From assembly GCA_000310025.1 (NCBI GenBank), contig FN649742.1:3544519-3608518 (forward strand): DNA of 64,000 nt, in the 5' to 3' direction. Numbering within the stretch: the stretch's first letter is position 1; each line of letters starts with the position of its first letter. Shown here piece by piece: positions 10,936 through 23,144 of this stretch. The notes under the pieces were generated by a model. It saw only the letters and a program-made list of their open reading frames with translations, was not told the origin of the DNA and searched no databases. This DNA is from Ectocarpus siliculosus. Its lineage: Eukaryota > Sar > Phaeophyceae > Ectocarpales > Ectocarpaceae. The position numbers were made by a program, and so were the translations under genes.

Positions 10936-13114
10936 TTAGAGGCTCTCCTCGAGCTTGATCAGGCGGTCAACGCCGTCGATCATCTGCTGGACCAGCTCCA
11001 CCTCGCTGTAGCCGATGCGAGCCTTGTTGGAGATGTCGAACTCGCCGCTGGGGCCGGGGGGGGAGTGCTCTCCCTTGGCCCCGCGGGCCTGCACGCCGAG
11101 GGAGTCGCAGTACTCCTCCAGCTTGTGCACGCCCCAGGACTTGTAGAGCTTGGGCAGCTTGAGCATCACGGAGGCGCGCAGGCCAGTGCCGAGGTTGGAC
11201 GGGCACGTGCAGACGTTGCCCAGGTGCTCGTTGTACCTTTTTGTTTGTAACAAGAGGAGTGGACAACGGACGTGGGGAAGAGTATTGAAATCCTTAGAAG
11301 AGCGGCGGGGGTGGGGGATGGGGGGGTACATGTGAGGGAGGATTGAAGAAGCTCTCTTTGCAGCGTCTGGCAAAATAACTTGGAGTAATTTTTCACTCCA
11401 AGCACCAGGTGTAAGTATCCAGCTGAAGCCCAGAGCATTGCCATATTGTTCAGTGGGTAGAAGAGTCGCCCATGATACGAAAGGAATTAAGTTTGTGCCA
11501 ATCAACTCTCTTGTTGTACTTTGCAGCAGCGCGTTGTCCGCTTTCTTTCACGGAGCATGACTACTTCTGGAAGTCAAACCTGGTTATGCTTGTACACAGT
11601 TTCAACGGCTCTACACGAGGCAGCAACAGCGGCTCTTTCCTCTCTCTCTCTCTCACATGTACTCGAAGCCCTCCGCCTTGAGGGCCTTCTCCACCTCCCC
11701 GACCGCCGCCGACCAGCGGGCGAAGACGTTCTTGATGTTACCGCCCTGCTCCATGGAGATCACCCTCATGTGGTCCTCCTCGTTCACCCACACCAGGAAG
11801 TCCTTCTTGGCGTTGTGGAAGATTCCGCGGCCGTCGGGCCAGTCGCGCGCGGCGCCGCAGTTGGCGAGCACGTTGCGCGGGGAGGGTTTCTGGAACAGGA
11901 AGTGGTCGTCGATGAGCTCCTGCTCCTCGGCGTCGGTCATGCCCCCCAGCGGGTAGTACTTGCCGGCCATGGCGCCGGTCATCCGGGTAAGCCCCTTGCG
12001 TAGGAGCTTCTCCACCTGTTTTTGATTGGAGGATGATTGGGTTGGGAAGTATAGGTTGAAGAAAAAAGAGGCACCAGTTCGTAGGGAGTATCTGTCGCGC
12101 TTTGCCCTAAAAGTGCAAGAGGCTGTAGCTTCGGCACTGCTGTCGCCCGTGAAGGCGCAGCGCGCTGTTTAAGTCGAGGACGAGACTCACATTTGCGAAG
12201 GCTGACAACGAAAATCGGGTCCTGGTTGACCAGCACTCACCCAATGAGCACCAAAAGCGTCACATACTCGGTATGCACGAGCCAAACTTGACTCGCTTCC
12301 AGCACATTTCTTTACCACAAATTATTCTAAACCGCGCTTCTCAAACCTGCACACTTTCTAACCTTGCGGCGCTGAGCGCGGTTCGTGCCCGGGGGCAAGG
12401 GAAGCCCGCGGATGGAGCGGCCGGCGCGGATGCGGGTGGAGATGACGTACTGGTCGAACTTCTTGGCCTGCTCGGCGGTGAGCTTGATGTTGTTCGCGTC
12501 GATGTCTATCTTGTGCTTGTCGTCGGGCTTGTACCCGTGCCATCCTTCAATCACGACGTCCATGAAGTCCTTGAATGTCTCGTACGACTCTTCGTCTCCA
12601 GCGACAGCACCGACGCCGAGGTGCGGCGCGTCGATTCCGGCCTGGACGGCATTATTACGGTGCCGAGGTGTTGGTTAGGGGGGGGGTGGATGGAGGTGGA
12701 CAGGAACGCGTGTGTGCACATGTAGGATCGTACGAGGGGGTCAGCGTGAAGAGGGATGTGTACATCTAAGAGCGAGCATGTTAACGCAATGAAATGTACA
12801 TCATTTGGAAGGACGACTGAGGCAGCAGGTATAGTCCACCTGAGGACCAGGAGCAAACAGGTACAGCACGGTAGTGCGGAAGGATAAAAAACACGAGAGA
12901 CGCGGACCATGAGGACATCTACACACCCTACCTGGATAGCGTTGTCGAACGTGAACCCGCTCGAGGTGACCGAGTTGCAGTACTTGGTGTACAGGTCCGG
13001 CCGGTTCAGCAGGACGCTGGCCGCGAGGGAGTTGTGCTTGGGCGTAAGGGTGGGGAAGTTGGAAACGGGGTCTACGTAACCACCACCAGCCGCCTTGCTC
13101 TTGGAGCTCGTCAT
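10936..13114 (-). CDS. Phosphagen (guanidino) kinase
   Basis: Four exons, 13114-12932, 12641-12363, 12015-11657 and 11236-10936, join exactly in phase to 373 aa, the usual family length. The reaction is ATP + guanidino compound <-> ADP + phosphagen, which buffers ATP in the cytosol. Visible family blocks are: the N-domain [37 protein letters not shown] then [11 protein letters not shown]; the ATP-binding arginine region [30 protein letters not shown]; the NEED-type loop [18 protein letters not shown]; and the reactive-cysteine loop [17 protein letters not shown]. The C-terminus is [20 protein letters not shown]. The specificity loop after IQAGID is about four residues shorter than in creatine kinases, more like arginine or taurocyamine kinases; the substrate cannot be fixed from this. 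I chose the Met at 13114; in-frame Mets at 13162 and 13276 would extend the N-terminus, and an upstream exon is possible. No organelle signal is obvious with the short start. Confidence 0.95.
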
Positions 13115-13811
13115 AAGGTCCCCTTCAATGTTCTTGACAGAGTTGAGGATCGTTTCCAGCATTCCGTGGGTATTGTCTTTGGCATCCACCGTCGGCGCGG
13201 TCAGCAGACCCTGTTGTTTTCCGTTGTGTGTGGGGGGTGGTACGGCCACACCACAGAGTACGAATAAATGCGACATGAGAGTTCTCTATGGTTAAGTTGT
13301 GCACGTCGAAATGGTGGCGTAAAATGTACTGTAACGGGCGTCAATTTGGAGCAGAACATCTATTGCTGTGCTGTCACTTTACCCACATAGTCTAGATGTA
13401 TGTACCGCGTGAAGGCGAGTACGCAGCAATATACGGTATCGATTTTTCATTCTGCCAAACAAAGTGAATAAACACCATGTCCGACGAGGACTACGAAAAA
13501 CTTGTACGAAATATTCTGGTCTTGCAAGCAAGCAATCGATCACTCCGCGAGGTTGATATGGCGAGATGTTCCCGAAACCTGCAAATCATCCGGACTATTG
13601 TTGTATTACGGGGTAAGCTCGCGCGACCCTGCAGTTCATCAATTCGAGTTTGGGCTCAAGCAATTCGAGTTTGGGTTCAGGTTCACCAAGAATTGCTGGC
13701 GTGAGGATTCCCCCAAGCGGCTTAGCCGGTGTTGTTACTTTTCGCGTGAAAAATGCTGCTAACGAAATTAGAAACTACACGAACAATCACAGCAAGACAG
13801 TTTACCATGCC

Positions 13812-14297
13812 TTATGTGGTCGTCGCTAGAAAGCGACGAAGACTGTAAGGAAACAAGCCTTGTGGAGATACTTGCGTGTAGAAGTACACGCGTGTGTACA
13901 TGCGTCCTGGTGACCTAGACTACAGTGCTCTCTAGAAAGGGGGTCTGCCCAGCTGTGATACGGCGTTAGAGTGTCGAACGGGTGTTTCGTGTGTACAGGA
14001 CGCACGTGCAGTTCGCATGCAAAGTCATACATACGTAGACTGCCAGCGTGGACGCGTGGACAAAGATGTACCCAAAAAAGCCGGGTGCAGCAGATAGACA
14101 GGCGGTTTCGGCTCAGAACTGATAAGCTCTTCGAAAGAGTACTCGACAGATGCGTGGATCATGCATCCGATGTACATGCTGGCGCATACAGAGAAGAGAA
14201 AAATCGAGGGACCCACCAATCCGACGCCGGCGCCGACTACGGATGCGCCACCCGCCAAAGCGTTCTTGTTTGCGCGAACAGCTGCGAAGAAAGCCAT
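13812..14297 (-). CDS. Small two-exon membrane protein, unknown
   Basis: Exon 1 (14297-14035) and exon 2 (13842-13812) join in phase through a GTATGT donor and an excellent TTTCCTTACAG acceptor, giving 97 aa. The N-terminal third has a short basic start (MAFFAAVRANKN) and a long hydrophobic stretch (GASVVGAGVGLVGPSIFLFS, then VCASMYIGCM) compatible with one or two membrane helices. The C-terminal half is polar and ends in RRFLATTT. No family is recognised. It is divergently placed relative to nothing obvious; the palindromic element at 14.5 kb lies about 215 bp upstream of its start. Support is the splice pair and the hydrophobic profile only. Confidence 0.45.
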
Positions 14298-14504
14298 ACT
14301 TGAGGTTTGGATTACACGTTCAGACTCGGAGGGAAGTGGTGATGTGGTGTTGTGGTTGTGAGTTGTGAGAGATGAGCTCGACGGATAGCGCGGCCTCGGC
14401 GTAAACGCAACACAAGGGGTTTCGGCGACAACAATACAGATGTCGAACGTCGAACCGGCACAAGATGCGCCGCGCGAAATTTCCTACTCGCTGCCTCGCT
14501 GAGA

Positions 14505-14574
14505 ACCGCTAACAATGGTATATGACAATAAAAAAAAAGATTTTTTTTTATTGTCATATACCATTGACCGCTAA
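14505..14574. mobile_element. 54-bp perfect palindromic mini-element with 8-bp TSD
   Basis: Positions 14513-14538 and 14541-14566 are perfect 26-bp inverted repeats beginning CAATGGTATATGACAAT and ending in nine A/T, separated only by GA. The element is flanked by perfect direct repeats ACCGCTAA at 14505-14512 and 14567-14574. Inverted termini plus an 8-bp duplication are the signature of a cut-and-paste insertion; 8 bp is the hAT length. At 54 bp it has no coding capacity and is essentially two termini fused head to head. Removing it and one ACCGCTAA would restore an uninterrupted sequence. Confidence 0.85.
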
Positions 14575-16496
14575 ACTCTTTTGGGGGGGTTCCGTGTTTA
14601 CGTCGGGTCCTCGGATGATGCCGCGGTGCCGCTTCCCTCAGCAGTCTCCCAGTCCCCAGCCAGCGTGCAGCAGTTGATTGTGTTCTTTGTGCATGTTTCG
14701 CTTATCCTTCGTCCACAGAAGATCACGTACACAGAGGAACGACAAATTGGCGAAACACGAACGAACGACGAAAGACCTTTGGTCTGTTTTCCTAGCGGAG
14801 GATCTCATTTTTCTTGTGAGGGTGAGCGAGTAAAATAGTTGGTGAGTCACGTTGGATCTTGCACCGTGGATCCATGCATGTGTTCAAACTCTAGGATTCA
14901 CTACCATATGATAAATTGAAGCTTCACCTGTGACACGCGTGTTGCTCTGAAGTACAAACGTTCGACATTCAGTGGTCGGTGCGCCCCATGCCGTCTGTCA
15001 CATCACATCAATCATCGGCGTCGTCGAAAATGTGTACATGAAGACTACACGGTATGTTACGGTCTCTCAATATAACAGCCAGTGTTTCTCCAGGGAACCT
15101 CCCCATGGGTGGCATACTTCCAATATTCAACAGTATTCAAGCCGTCCTCATGCACACGCGTACGCCGCGTCTCTTTTCATCATCACAGATACCGCGTACA
15201 CTAAGTAAGCCTGCGCAACACGTTAGGTTAGGATAACAACTGGGAGAATCCTTATTAGGCTGCATTCCGCAATTCACCGCTGTTTGTTGTGAGTGGCTCG
15301 CGCGATTCTTGCATTGCTTGCCAACAAGTCGTTGTCGTACCGTCATTTCAACAAAAATAAGCAAAAATACTGTGGCAGTTCTTCGCAAGAAAATATGTAG
15401 ACTACCAGTAATTCACTCGTATCGCATTCATCCAAAAAAATAATAAAACGAACCCTTGTACTCATACCAGCACAAGGTCACACTTTGCCGAGTGCCAATG
15501 GCCTCGCCACCCTGGCCGACCTTCTCACTTCTATTGCACGAGATGGGTGTAGGGTCCCCCGGCACCCTGTCAGCCAAAAGCACCGTCGCCAGTAGCCCAG
15601 GCAAGTCATCATGTAGACTACAATATGTATCGAATTTGCTTGACAACTTCGTTTGATCCCAAGTTTTTGCGCTCATCTCTATCAATATTGTGTACAAATT
15701 GCCGCAGGGTGGCGAAATGGGATTCAACCGATCAATCTACTGATCAACTTATCATCTGTCAAACTTTACAGCCGTAGAAGCTTTTAACGCTGTTCAGATC
15801 CAATCCAACCCAGCTGTCCGTGGACAAAATTGACCCGTTTGAAGACCACGCACGCACCTGTATCGATATATCCAATCAAACCAACTTCCATTCCTAATAA
15901 TCTGGAGGTCTCGTGCACGATCACGAATGAATATCAATAACCTTTCATACCGTGCAAAGAAAGAACGTTCCAGACCCGCATTTGGGTATCTTATCATACT
16001 ACTGTACCACTCAAGCCCTTTCAACGTGATTCTGCTCAGCTCCATCTACTGCAACAACAGTCTGTCAAGCTGACTTCAGCCCGCGGCCGACGGGATTCGG
16101 TCCAATCAGTTAACTTGTTTCACCGAACGTGAACTCTTCGTCGCCTCCTCGGGCTGTAGCCGCCGACGTTGCCACGTTCCGCGCGCTGTGGTTCGTTCCA
16201 TGCCATGGCGGGTCATTCCGTACGATGCCATGTCGCCCGTGCATACAACACGCCAGCATGTCGGCGAAGGGCGGAACTCGGCGTGTGTGTTTTGGACAGG
16301 AAACGAGCGGGTGTCCTAACTCAAGTTTCTACCGTTGATTTAGCAAGATTGTGGCTAACTGATACTCTGCCGGTTGGAATATTGTAGCTCTATCATGATG
16401 TGCCGCCGGAGAAATGAGTTAGTCGAGCCTGCGATCCACGTCCGTCACCCATCGGATGCTACCCACGTAGAGAACCGACATTCATGTTGAGTGCTC
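14575..16496. other. Intergenic, no supported gene
   Basis: A/T content is somewhat higher than in gene regions. A 99-codon minus-strand open frame at 15,727-15,428 and short plus-strand frames have no recognised motif and no convincing splice context. The right edge is the 3' flank of CFAP36. Confidence 0.45.
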
Positions 16497-19400
16497 TCAC
16501 CGCTGGCGCTGCTGCTGCCGAAGGGCTGCTGCAATCTCCGCCTCCCTCTCCGAGTTCTCGTTCCTTAGCTTCTCTACTAGGCGCAGCTTGCCGTTGAGGT
16601 CGGCGAGTTGGTCCGCCTGGACCTGCGATGGAAAACAGAGCGGGGGCGGGAGGGAATGCATGCAACGAAAGCGTGGGGAGCATCGTCGTGCACCCTATGC
16701 TGAATGTTAGGTCTTGCCTTGACCAAGTGTCCTGCCCAAGATGCCAGGAGCCTGCCTATCCCTGGCCTCACTTTCGATATTTTGGACTTTCTTGCGACCC
16801 AGCCACACTTCACACCGGCATCTCATTTGTTGGGAGGCAGAAGGATTAGATAGTACGAGACAACCATCAAGCTGACAATCGATTGCGAATACTTCGTTGT
16901 CCAGTCGCCTTGCGACTTCATCAATAGCACGTTCCTTGTGAGGGTACCGTCTCTAGATTCTCGCGCAGAACCAAACCAAGGTATAAGTTGTCTACGGTTG
17001 TATGTGACTAGTCGTGGAGCCAAAGGGTAACAGAAGGATGTTCTCTCACGTTAGCGTTGAACCACTCATCGTGCTGGTCTGACTTTTGTGGTTGGTGATA
17101 CATAGTTGTCAGGTTTTCCCAGCAATCAAATAAGGCGATGCTGGAAGTGTCCGATAGGTCGATTCCTAAATCGACACAGATAGAGTAGTGTGAGAGTGCA
17201 AAGTTGCTTTTGACCGGCCCACCGAGAGAGAAGAACATATGAAAATTTATATAGATATATATATTGCACACCGCATACATACCTTGGTGAGGCGTTCCTG
17301 CTCGCTCTCGAGGAGCTCTCGCTTCATGTGCCGGGCGAGGGCCACCCGCATCATGCGCCTCTGTTCGTCGGCGAAGTCCTCCTCTACTCCCTCCCCGTTC
17401 ACAATGATCGCCGCGTCGCCGCCGCCGTCGGCGCGACGCCCAGAACCTTCTCGTGCGAGACGGGAGAGTACAAAGGCGTAGTCGGGGGGGCGCGGGTTAT
17501 CTAGCGCCCGGGGGGGGGTGGGGCAAATCGGCACATAAGGACCTTGAAGAACGCGCCTATTTGGCGTCCACAGCGCGTTCTATCTGGTTGTGCGTATCGA
17601 ACGATAGAAAAAAAAGGGTTGCTTTGGTTCCTGTTGAGAATCTAAGTACCACGTGACTATTTAGTGAACGCTCAACATGGTATACTGTGTACAGTTGGTT
17701 TGCTTTTCCCTTTGCGAGGTCATCGGTCACTGTTGTTCGCGGCCGCTTTCGAGACTGTACTGTTCTTCTTTCCTGAAGAAATGTCAGCCAATTCCGCGTT
17801 GGTCAGGGGCAGACGTGAGCAGAAGAAACCACTGCTTTCCAACCCACCCCTAGCCCTCCCCGATCTCAGGACAACCATTGTGTCAGAAACGTAGGTGGTA
17901 GAGTACCCCACGAGTACCTAACGGGATCTACCCAAACCCTGTTCAAGCGCGGGTATTTGTTGCCAATACATCGTTTGGATTTTTAGGGCGCACCTTGAGC
18001 AGCGGCACCAGAAGCGGGCGACGAAGAGGTAGAAATCCCACCGGTGCGGGGCAGAGCCGCTCGCTCCCCCCGTTCCGCGGCTGCGGCTGAGTCGGAGGCG
18101 GCCTTGGAGGCCTCCTCTTCGCGCCCTGCCCGCTTGGCGCTGACGATGCGATCGCGCATGTTCTTCAGGTGGCGCTCCCGCTGAGCGCTGTCCTCCTCGC
18201 TGACCTCCGACTTTTGATTGAAATGGTTTTGCGAAAAGCGGAGGAAGGAAGGTCGTGGCTGGGTGGTTCGCTTGAAGAGAAGCAAGACCGACGTCCTCGC
18301 AAAAGCGCGTGCATCTTTACCCAATGTTTCTCGGTAACGCGGCTGAGTTCTGTTGGTCGTGTTTTTGTAAGGAGAAGCCTTGCTACGGGGCTATTGCTAC
18401 CAGCATGTAGCGATGAAGTAACTTTCCAGTGCCGTCGGTGTCCTAGACAGCCACATTGTAGATATTTATTGCATCTTGGTGTCGACACATAACGCAGTCC
18501 ATGTGGTTGTGCTGTTTAAATTGTACCATAGACATCGTATTCACGACCAGCGTCCTCTAGCTTAGGAAACCGCCTTGATGTCAGAAACACATTGAACATA
18601 ATCCAAACACACCCAGCAATTGTACCTGCGTATGTACAGGGTATCGTTCTCCACGCACACTGGCCAACCCGTGCTGCCAACACTGACCTGCGCCTTTAAG
18701 GCCTTCTGCGCCTGCCGGCGCTCCTCCAGAAATTTCCTGGCCTTCTCCGATGCTGCCCGGGCCTCGCGCCTGCGCTCAGCGGACTCTACATCGGGATCTC
18801 GGATCATGGTCGCAGTGCTGCTGCTGATGCTGCATCCCTCCACACCCTCACCGCTCCCTCCCCTGAAAGGCGCCACGATTTCTCCTACTACCGGGGTCTT
18901 CGACAAAGGGGGCAGGGCCTTGGCGCCGGTCCTGTCATACGTTGGTTCGTTCAGAGTAGTTTGTTGCGCTTTATGTGTGTTGGTTGAGTCGGGTTGGGGA
19001 TCCGGTAGCATGTTCGTTGATGATGTGGTCGGTTTTGGTTTGTTCGTGAGAGTGGTGCTGGGAAACACGATTATCCAGTTACGCTTTCGAAGGGAGGGGG
19101 GTGACCTTCTTTTTTTGTGTCGGCTAGTCGCGTGCAAACGTCCAAACGCTTTCTCCAAACGCAGCAGCCAGTTTTAGATCCTTTCTTCTAGCGCAGCCCA
19201 AGCAGAGCAATTGGCAGCGTCTCGCGACGTCGACCTTCTGAGCCAATATAACAGATACAAATCACAAATTCTAGCCATGAGTCAGCACAAACTGTGGTTA
19301 GCGTAGGAACGCCGCGACTTCCCGGCTGGTACAATGCTATCCGGCACCCCTTCATCGGCCGACCACCGACGCTCGAGTCCCGTTTCTGTCGTCGACTTCA

Positions 19401-22400
19401 CAGCCTACTCGAGCCTGCAATCAGCCTTGTTGTGGTGCCTACCCTTTCTTCAGGCCGCCCAAACACGACAACGAGGACGACGACGACGATCGATGTTTCT
19501 CCTCCGCTCCTCCCCCTTCTCCGATGAAGTCGCGCTTGGCCTCGGCCGGTGCGTCGTCAGCTACGTCAGCCAACTCTCTCGCAGCGTCCCGCTCTTTGCT
19601 CTGGCGCCGCCTGGAAACCCCACCGCCGCCCGCCCGGTCGCCGTCGCCATCGGGGTCGTCCCCGCCCTTGCAGCCAGCCTGAAGCGATTTTCCGGTCTGG
19701 TCCACGATAGATCCGTTCCGGGGTTTTGACAGCGCACGCTACTAGAGTTGAGCGCGTGGAATTACCGTCTCACGCTGTAGGTGCACGAACACCTCAATAT
19801 CATACGCCACCGTAGTCAATGTCAGGACATTTCATTTTCGCGGGCTATGGCACGAGGTTGCTGAGAGTACACAGAAGGGGCGAGAGTCAAAAGACACGAG
19901 AACGACACCGTACACGGCTGTCACCGGATTGACATCCAGCCGCCTAAACACAGAATATCGTGGGCTATGCAACAAGCCCCCGCGGTTTGGACTCGCCTGC
20001 GAGCCCGTGGGGACCGACCCGAACCGTGGCCCGCTGACATCGCCGACGCCGTCGAGGCACTCTTGGAGGGTGGCCTGTTCGCTCCTCTTCGCCTCCAGCG
20101 CGAGTGACATGGCGATGGCTTGCTCGAGCTCAGCTTGCTCGACCTCTTCCTGTTGGTTTCCGCGCGTGTGGGGTGGCGGGCGTGGGGGAGACGACGAAAA
20201 GTAAACCTTAGAGAAGTGACGCGAAGAACGTTGGTCTCGAACTCCCCCCGAGTGATCAGGTACAGCCGTTCTTGACGTGATTGCGGTTGCCCTTTTCTAG
20301 AGAGATTTGCTCATGCTTCTTGGGGTTATTCAGTCAGGTGGCCCGTCACCACGGTATAACGTATCCCACTAGCAGGCGTCCCAATCGAAGAGGCGCTGCT
20401 GATGCGCATTGGATGACCAGGGGCGACCACCATCTAGTTTGTACATGTTCAAGCCCATTCGTTGAAGACAAGCAGATTGTATGATAGGCAACCGCAGGGT
20501 GGAGCTGTGGATTCGGTATTCGAACATGCCTGCATCATGTCTCTGGATGAATGAAAACGTATGCTGGGTTAACACCCCATTTATAACAAAACGTTCTCGC
20601 GTGTGTTCACCCTTTTGTGCATGAGTTCAAGCTCTTGTAGGTTGGCATCCATTGCCTTGCGCAGTTGCCTATCCAGCGCACTTCTTCCACGCCCGGGCCT
20701 GGCGGCCGCCTTGTCCCGCTTAGACTCGCCGTTCGATGCCGACATCGATTTTTCTTCGCCGTTGCCGGCCAGCTCCTGCGATCCACAAGACGGACCATCA
20801 CGCGGCATGATGGTGGAGATTAAGGTTCGCAGTATTGGGAACTGAGACTGTTGGAGCACCACGTGAAACTTGAATCCCTTGTTGCGCGTGCAAGCCGTGA
20901 TATTTCGAGACTTTCAGAACTTGAGAGAAAAGGGTCGGCGAGAATCACCTGGAGATCAAATGTGCTGAAGCGCATAGGTGTGTGTGTGATCAAAACAAGA
21001 AATGTTATAGTGGCACCATCTACTTTGAAGAGCGGCTTCGAGTCCGCATACACAAAGCAGAGGAGCTACTGTATGTACCACAGGCATTCATACGGCGATG
21101 TTAGTGCGGAACATCGGCCATATGTGGCTGATGATGATAAGGGAATTTCTTCCAAGGTTGGAGGCCAATGAAACCGACGACACTTTTCTGTAGGTCGTGA
21201 ACGTTTGAGTCGTTATGCGGCTTTGTGTTTACCTCATCGCCAGAAACGCCGCTGTCTTCGATGCCGTGCTGAATGGGCACCCCCTGTTTCTGTAGCGCAT
21301 GCACAGCTTCAAGCTCCAACTCCACGTTTCGTTTTACCTGAAACACACCGCGACACATACACACGTACGTGTGAAGTTACGCTACATGATACGGTCGCAC
21401 CCCAGCGTTTCCTTCCTATGCAGGAATAGTTTCTTTCCTTGCAAGCCGCACCTTGATTGCCCCGTGTATGGGAAAATTTATGTTGATCCTGCGATGAAAT
21501 CGGTGATGAAGACTACGCCGCTCGGTCAACATAAGGCCGTGCCCTATCACAACACCGTGCCCCGCAACGACTTGTTTTCGCGACTTCATACAACTGTAAT
21601 ATGTTCATGCTGTGTTCGTGCGTGAAAAGACTAATAGAGTGCATCATTTCCGACGTTTTCGGGACTACAGTAGCAGCCTAACCTCCACATTGTGTCCACA
21701 CTCCGATGAGCAAGCAGAGTACGTCGCAACGAGACCTAACGCAAGCGTACAAGTAGCGTAGCGAAGAGTGCTGCGAGGCGGCTGTTTCACAGTACCTGAA
21801 AACTACCTGGGACCGACTCGATTGCAAGCCGCGACCCTTCCTTTGGCTTCTTCTAACAAGGCAGCTTATATCGATGGCGTGTGCATACCACCGTGTGCTC
21901 ACCATGAGCTTCTTGAAGGTAACGAAATCGTCTAGCGCCAAGAGCTGTTGGTACACAGCCGTGCTGATGTCCTGGCTGAATCTTGAGGCTTCAAGAGCAT
22001 CGACAAAGTCTCCCACTGCGACGCCTACCTCAGCGAGGCTGTTCGCGCACAGCGTCTCGACCTTGGCATTTCACAACACAGCAGCTCACACACGTCACAT
22101 TTTCCCTGCCACAATAGCACTGCGAACGAACAAGCCACTCCACATTCATCACCTAGCCTAGCGGGTCGCACATGCAGGATGGCAATGCGTGAATCGTTTT
22201 GGGTTGACTAGGATTGAACAGCAAGGATGCCCCAAGGAAGCTCACAGCTCACACGGCTATACCGTTTAGGTGACACAAGATACCACACCCCCTGGACCGA
22301 TTTTCAACGCTCGATTTATTCACGATGAAGATGATGTATAAACAAACGGCGTTTTAGGGAAGCTTTCGATCATTCAGCTCTAGCACCGCCATTTTTGGTA

Positions 22401-23144
22401 CCTGTACTGTTTCTGCTGTGGAGAAATCGATCTTTGAACGTCTGTCCAGGGAGTGTGATATCTTACGTCACCTACGGTTTCTTGCGTGTTTGGCAACACC
22501 GACATTGAGTCTAAGCAGTTGTGTGGGCTCGCTGAAAAGGTTTATGAATGTGCATTTTGCATTTGGCTCTGTCAAGGACCTTACGGCTTGATTCGTATAG
22601 TGTGAAGCTGTTCATTCACCACATCTTCACACGCTCCGTCGACCCTACTGCTTGTAGACTTCAGCAGTAGTCAGAGCTCTCACCAAGTCCTTGAATTGGC
22701 GGTGAAGCGTTGTGTACGACAGTTTGTTCTCCTCCTCTGTGTCAAAGACAGCGCAATTCTCATCAATGAAACCCATCACCTGGCGTGGCGCACAGGCGGG
22801 TTGGGAGGGTTGGTGTTGGCCTCAGAACGGCATCCAGGTGTGTAGCACAGACCTTGGGTGCAGCAGGTGAAAGAGCATCATTATTTTGGTTCTTTGACCC
22901 CACTCTGCTAACATACCTCTGTAGGTCCCACGACCGCGATTGTAAGATCAAGCAAACATTCCATGCTTCAGATATCCCTCACGCCTCCGCAGAGGGTGGT
23001 GGGTATCTGAGTACCGCAGCACGATCTACAGCAGTTACTTACTGCTAGGTCCCACGACGGCGATTTGAAGACGCTGAGGAGAAAATCAAACAGCCATTCC
23101 GTGTCCGAGGCATCCCTCCCGCCTCCGTCATGGGTCTTAGGCAT
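16497..23144 (-). CDS. CFAP36: CFAP36 (cilia- and flagella-associated protein 36, BART domain)
   Basis: Eleven exons: 23144-23043, 22779-22684, 22061-21903, 21337-21233, 20775-20611, 20149-20039, 19738-19443, 18931-18688, 18210-17994, 17500-17283 and 16622-16497. The total is 1839 nt and 612 aa, in phase throughout; the 20039 donor and 19738 acceptor are least certain. The N-terminal ~150 residues follow the CFAP36 BART-like domain: DTEWLFDFLLSVFKSPSW, VMGFIDENCAVFDTEEENKL, SYTTLHRQFKDL, then YQQLLALDDFVTFKKLM and VKRNVELELEAVHALQ. A C-terminal RERHLKNMRDRIVSAKR matches the family's basic coiled segment. EEVEQAELEQAIAMSLALEA (exon 6) has the form of a ubiquitin-interacting motif. The family (CCDC104/BARTL1) binds ARL3 and acts at the cilium base. 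This copy is longer than human (342 aa) because of low-complexity acidic and Gly/Ser linkers. It is divergent from the WD40-FN3 gene, about 360 bp apart. Confidence 0.9.
22922..23014 (-). pseudogene. Decayed tandem copy of CFAP36 exon 1 inside intron 1
   Basis: The block aligns with 23046-23155 (start codon plus exon 1 and its donor side). Shared words include AGGTCCCACGAC, GCGATT, CATTCC, ATCCCTC and CGCCTCCG, with a gap of about 20 bp and scattered substitutions. The gap and changes destroy the reading frame and the equivalent start codon. On the minus strand it still ends beside a GTATGT donor-like site, so transcription through it could splice it, but it cannot encode the BART N-terminus. 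Confidence 0.65.

Noticed and set aside
13477-13612. Plus-strand ORF MSDEDYEKLVRNILVLQASN... followed by GTAAGC, possibly a first exon
   Set aside because: No downstream partner exon was found before the opposite-strand small gene, and no family was recognised; too weak to annotate.
15428-15727. 99-codon minus-strand ORF in the 14.6-16.5 kb gap
   Set aside because: No recognised motif, no splice context and no neighbour support.
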